Positions 61,076 to 64,000 of a stretch of 64,000 nucleotides of DNA are shown piece after piece. How positions within the stretch are numbered: the stretch's first letter is position 1; each line of letters starts with the position of its first letter. Below the pieces are notes generated by a model. That model was given only the letters and a program-made list of their open reading frames with translations. It searched no databases and was not told where the DNA came from. The stretch is from positions 124,001-188,000 of the forward strand of contig NZ_JAEINN010000002.1 in the NCBI RefSeq assembly GCF_016342405.1. The letters are read 5' to 3'. Source of the stretch: Maridesulfovibrio ferrireducens (GTDB lineage: Bacteria; Desulfobacterota; Desulfovibrionia; Desulfovibrionales; Desulfovibrionaceae). The position numbers were made by a program, and so were the translations under genes.

Positions 61076-62535
61076 ACGTCTATAATGGCTGGACTTCTTT
61101 TGTTGCTCAGTGTGTAGGTGCTTTTTCGCCGGATGCTGCTGCAAGCTGGTGCCGTAGCCGTGCGAATCTTTCTGCTTACTCTGCGGCTTCCCGTCGTGGT
61201 CCCAATTCTAACTGGCGACCAACCAACCGCAGTGCCGATAACCTTTCCCGTCATGAACATGCTTTGATTGTGGCCCGTGCGCGTGATCTGGTTCGCAACT
61301 CTACTCATGTTTCCGGTGCGCTGGAGCGCATAGCAAACAACGTGGTTTATACCGGAATCAAACCGCAGGCCGCACAGCTCAATGCTGATGGTGATCTTGA
61401 CCACGCATTTAACCGTAAAATCGAACAGCATTATAAAGACTGGTCGGAAGCGGATGAAGTTGGTTTTGAAGATAAGCAACGGCTTATTATGAATCACCTT
61501 TGGCAGGATGGAGAATGCCTTCTCCGTTACTATCCTGATCCTGATTTGATGAAGCAGGGGCTTGCGCCTTTAGGTGTTGAACTTCTGGAATGTGACCACT
61601 TGGACAGCTCCGTTGATGGTCCTTTAGAAGGTGGCGGCTATGCCATGCGGGGTGTTGAGTTCAACCGTAAAGGGCATCCTGTCGCTTATCATCTATTCAG
61701 TGAACACCCCGGTGATATGCGCCGCTTGATGAGCCGCGAATCTGTTCGAGTTTCGGCTCAGTGGGTGCGCCATATATTCCGGCCTATTCGCTCCAGCCAG
61801 AACCGTGGCATTTCGTGGATGGCTCCGGTTGTTATGGAAATGCGCGATTTCAGTGAATTTCAGGACTCGCACCGTATTGTTGCACGGCTGATGGCGGCTT
61901 TCGGATTCTTTGTTGAAACTCCTTATGCCGAAATGGTGAATCCACTCGGTGGCGAAATGGGTGATCAGTCCGAAGGCGTGGACGGGTACATTCCCGACTA
62001 CGTTGAACCGGGCCAGATTGTGACCCTGCCGCAAGGTACTAAAGTTCACGAAGCCCAATTTCAGCACCCCGGCCCGACCTATGAACCGTATGTAAAAACA
62101 AGCTTGCGCGGTTCTTCCACTGGTTTCGGCATGTCTTACGAAGCCTTTTCAAACGATTATTCAGATGCCTCCTTTGCGTCCGCTCGTTCCGCCACTCTGG
62201 AAGAACGGCGCGGCTATCGCGTTCAGCAAAATCTTCTAGGTCGTAAGGGCATTATGCCAACTTGGAAAATGTTCTGCCGGATGCTTTGGCTGGGCGGGCT
62301 TGAGCCTTTAATGACTGGCCCGAGTGTTCCGGCAAGTTGTCAGTTCCCCGGTTGGCCTTGGGTTGATCCTATGAAGGATGCCAAGTCCGCAGACATGATG
62401 CTGTCTATGGGATGCACAACGCGCCGCAAAATATGCGCGGAGCGGGGCGAAGATTATGATGAAGTTGTTGAACAGTTGGCCCGTGAAAATGACGACCTCA
62501 AGAAACGGGGACTGATGGAGAACAAAAGTGAATAA
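61072..62535 (+). CDS. Phage portal protein (lambda type)
   Basis: A 487-residue portal forming the twelve-subunit ring through which DNA enters the head. Family segments are RARDLVRNSTHVSGALERIANNVV, QDGECLLRYYPDP, LLECDHLDS and RPIRSSQNRGISWMAPVVMEMRDFSEFQDS. It starts by four-base overlap with gpW and is followed by the protease/capsid gene, overlapping it by eight bases. Confidence 0.92.
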   Translation: MNVYNGWTSFVAQCVGAFSPDAAASWCRSRANLSAYSAASRRGPNSNWRPTNRSADNLSRHEHALIVARARDLVRNSTHVSGALERIANNVVYTGIKPQAAQLNADGDLDHAFNRKIEQHYKDWSEADEVGFEDKQRLIMNHLWQDGECLLRYYPDPDLMKQGLAPLGVELLECDHLDSSVDGPLEGGGYAMRGVEFNRKGHPVAYHLFSEHPGDMRRLMSRESVRVSAQWVRHIFRPIRSSQNRGISWMAPVVMEMRDFSEFQDSHRIVARLMAAFGFFVETPYAEMVNPLGGEMGDQSEGVDGYIPDYVEPGQIVTLPQGTKVHEAQFQHPGPTYEPYVKTSLRGSSTGFGMSYEAFSNDYSDASFASARSATLEERRGYRVQQNLLGRKGIMPTWKMFCRMLWLGGLEPLMTGPSVPASCQFPGWPWVDPMKDAKSADMMLSMGCTTRRKICAERGEDYDEVVEQLARENDDLKKRGLMENKSE

Positions 62536-64000
62536 ACATTTCCCTTTGAATCTTGCAGAAAATGAAAATGCACCACTGCAATTAACAGCGGGCCTGAACC
62601 TTTCAGAACAGGAAGAAGGCAAGCCGCGCCGTTTCCATATTGTCGGTTACACCGGATCAGTTATTCAGCGTTATTTTGTACGTTTTGTAATTGAGCTTTC
62701 CGGCATTCGCACTGAAAAGCGCATTCCTATTCTTGAAGAACACGACCCTAAAAAGAAGATCGGTATTGCTGATTCTATCAAGCTTGAAAAATCCGGCTTG
62801 GTGCTGGAAGGGTTCTTTCTGGATACGGACGAAGCCAAGGAAGTCGTTAAACTCTCTGACCAGAAATTCCCGTGGCAAGCATCCATAGGCGTGTGGCCTG
62901 AAGCTGTTGAAGAAGTAAAAGCAGGCGCAACCGTTATTGTTAACGGTGAAGAGCTTGCTGGACCTTTATATGTGTGGCGCAAGTCATTTGTGCGTGAAAC
63001 ATCCTTCTGCGTTCTTGGCGCGGATGGGGAAACCGAGGCCGTAGCGATGAATGAACGGCCAAAACCTAAACCGGAGGAATCAGTCATGAAGAAATGGTTG
63101 AAACTTTTCCTGCGGGCTAATGGCCTTGAAAATGTCACTGAGGACTCTGCCCGCACCCTACTAAAAGAAATGGGGCTTGATTACGAAGCCCTGAATAATC
63201 TTGAAAATGCACCTGCATGGATGAGCGCGGTTGATGCTCCTAAAGTAGATCCTGTGCAAACTCCAACTCCGCAAGCACCTGCGAATCAGAGTGCTACTCC
63301 CCAACTACCGCAGGTTAACGAACAGGAGGTGGCTCTTGCGGAACGCCAGCGCATTAATTTTATTGATGATCAGGTAACTATGTTCGGGCTGTCTGCTGAT
63401 TTCCGTAAAAAGCTGGTTGATGGCGGTAAAGGGGCAAACGATTTGAATAAGCTTATCCTGTCTGAACTAAGTTCCCAGCACCAGCCGCTTGCTCCTTCAG
63501 GGCATATTTTTGCCGGACGTACTGAGGGTGAAAAGCTTCATGATGCCGCCGTATCCGGAATGCTTTTCCGTGCTGGAATAAGTGAAGAAAAACCCGCACC
63601 GGGTTATGAAGATTTCCGCGTGATGCGTCTTACCGATCTTGCGCGGGATATTCTGGAAAGAAGCGGCGTATCTACCCGTGGAATGTCACAATCAAAGATA
63701 GCTTCTCAAGTTCTCAGACCGCAGAACTTCGGAGCATCCACAAGTGATTTTCCGTCAATTTTTGCAGCAATAACTAATAAAGTATTGCTCAAAGCTTATG
63801 CAGAAGCTCCGGCAACATGGCGGCCTTGGGTAAACATCATCCCCGCCAATGATTTTAAAGAAATTCACGGCGTGAGTTTGTCCGAAGCTCCCGATCTGGA
63901 ACTTATCAACGAACACGGCGAATACAAGACCGGATCATTCAAGGATTCCATGGAAAGCTACCGCATTGCCCGTTACGGCAAAAACGTGCGCCTTACCCGT
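62528..64000 (+). CDS. Prohead protease / major capsid fusion protein (3' end missing)
   Basis: An open frame of 491 codons running off the window, from GTG 62528 behind GGAG. The first 190 residues form a prohead-protease-like domain with LEEHDPKKKIGIAD (catalytic His) and WQASIGVWPE (catalytic Ser). After a proline/glutamine-rich linker (about 230-270) the capsid-like part begins (RINFIDDQVTMFGLSADFRKK, then NFGASTSDFPSIFAAITNKV). Such single-chain protease-capsid genes are known in phages; the protease frees the capsid after assembly. Confidence 0.85.
   Translation, partial: MNKHFPLNLAENENAPLQLTAGLNLSEQEEGKPRRFHIVGYTGSVIQRYFVRFVIELSGIRTEKRIPILEEHDPKKKIGIADSIKLEKSGLVLEGFFLDTDEAKEVVKLSDQKFPWQASIGVWPEAVEEVKAGATVIVNGEELAGPLYVWRKSFVRETSFCVLGADGETEAVAMNERPKPKPEESVMKKWLKLFLRANGLENVTEDSARTLLKEMGLDYEALNNLENAPAWMSAVDAPKVDPVQTPTPQAPANQSATPQLPQVNEQEVALAERQRINFIDDQVTMFGLSADFRKKLVDGGKGANDLNKLILSELSSQHQPLAPSGHIFAGRTEGEKLHDAAVSGMLFRAGISEEKPAPGYEDFRVMRLTDLARDILERSGVSTRGMSQSKIASQVLRPQNFGASTSDFPSIFAAITNKVLLKAYAEAPATWRPWVNIIPANDFKEIHGVSLSEAPDLELINEHGEYKTGSFKDSMESYRIARYGKNVRLTR

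Larger units (their letters stand above)
42845..64000. mobile_element. Prophage integrated at tRNA-Arg (right end outside the window)
   Basis: A continuous block of phage genes: integrase, excision-type and early genes, repressor and Cro-like switch, CII-like protein, primase-helicase, terminase subunits, cargo block, gpW-like, portal and protease/capsid fusion. The module order is that of a temperate tailed phage with lambda-type packaging. All identified phage genes look intact apart from the amber codon at 59481. Tail and lysis genes are expected to the right. Confidence 0.93.

Noticed and set aside
61693-62067. 124-residue frame antisense to the portal gene
   Set aside because: Shadow of a recognised structural gene.

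Overview
The window looks like a chromosome segment of a marine sulfate reducer of the Desulfovibrionaceae type (Maridesulfovibrio/Desulfovibrio-like). This is inferred from the moderately AT-rich composition, a DctPQM TRAP operon, an OxlT-like permease, class 1B PyrD/PyrK and a PSP1-metG pair; no rRNA or species marker is present to prove it. No CRISPR array was seen.

Positions 1-42,850 are mainly core chromosome: comEC (cut at the left edge), a receiver-only response regulator, a PSP1/RicT-like protein with metG, slyX and feoA homologues, carB, purF, mrcA (PBP1A), pyrE, an M20 amidohydrolase coupled to pyrC, a TRAP operon divergent from an XRE regulator plus MIF-family pair, a U32 rRNA-modification-type gene divergent from pyrK-pyrD, a double-Cache chemoreceptor, ribB behind an FMN riboswitch, an acetate-type transporter, the SRP RNA, and tRNAs Ser(GGA), Pro(GGG) and Arg(CCG). 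Five pyrimidine-pathway genes (carB, pyrE, pyrC, pyrK, pyrD) are scattered over 19 kb.

The tRNA-Ser(GGA) gene is an integration hot spot. Its 3' end plus terminator (73 bp) is repeated 841 bp downstream with one mismatch, bracketing a small segment with no integrase. Immediately beyond lies a scar of a prophage: a terminase gene reduced by two internal deletions, a BrnT/BrnA toxin-antitoxin pair, a phage gene fragment, then a DUF4935-type PIN protein and a zinc-ribbon coiled-coil protein.

From tRNA-Arg(CCG) at about 42,845 to the right edge runs an apparently complete prophage, cut off by the window. On the left is a leftward integrase/excision/early operon; then an orphan HsdR-N nuclease and a repressor lying between two matched operator pairs; then Cro-like and CII-like regulators, a P4/D5-type primase-helicase, a possible replication origin, terminase small and large subunits, an accessory cargo block, and head genes (gpW-like, portal, protease/major-capsid fusion). 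The cargo block, inserted between terminase and portal, holds a second BrnTA pair, a TIR protein, an MltR/HEPN-type protein, a SWIM zinc-finger protein, an unknown protein, a divergent ribbon-helix-helix protein, a Rha-type antirepressor interrupted by an in-frame amber codon, and a tail-anchored membrane protein. It is AT-richer than the phage genes and looks like anti-phage or lysogeny cargo.

The most striking structural theme is that two cargo units sit directly downstream of a gene whose 3' end is repeated on the far side of the cargo: BrnTA after the 74-aa zinc-ribbon gene, and the MltR/HEPN gene after the SWIM gene. That suggests modular cargo exchange at gene 3' ends.
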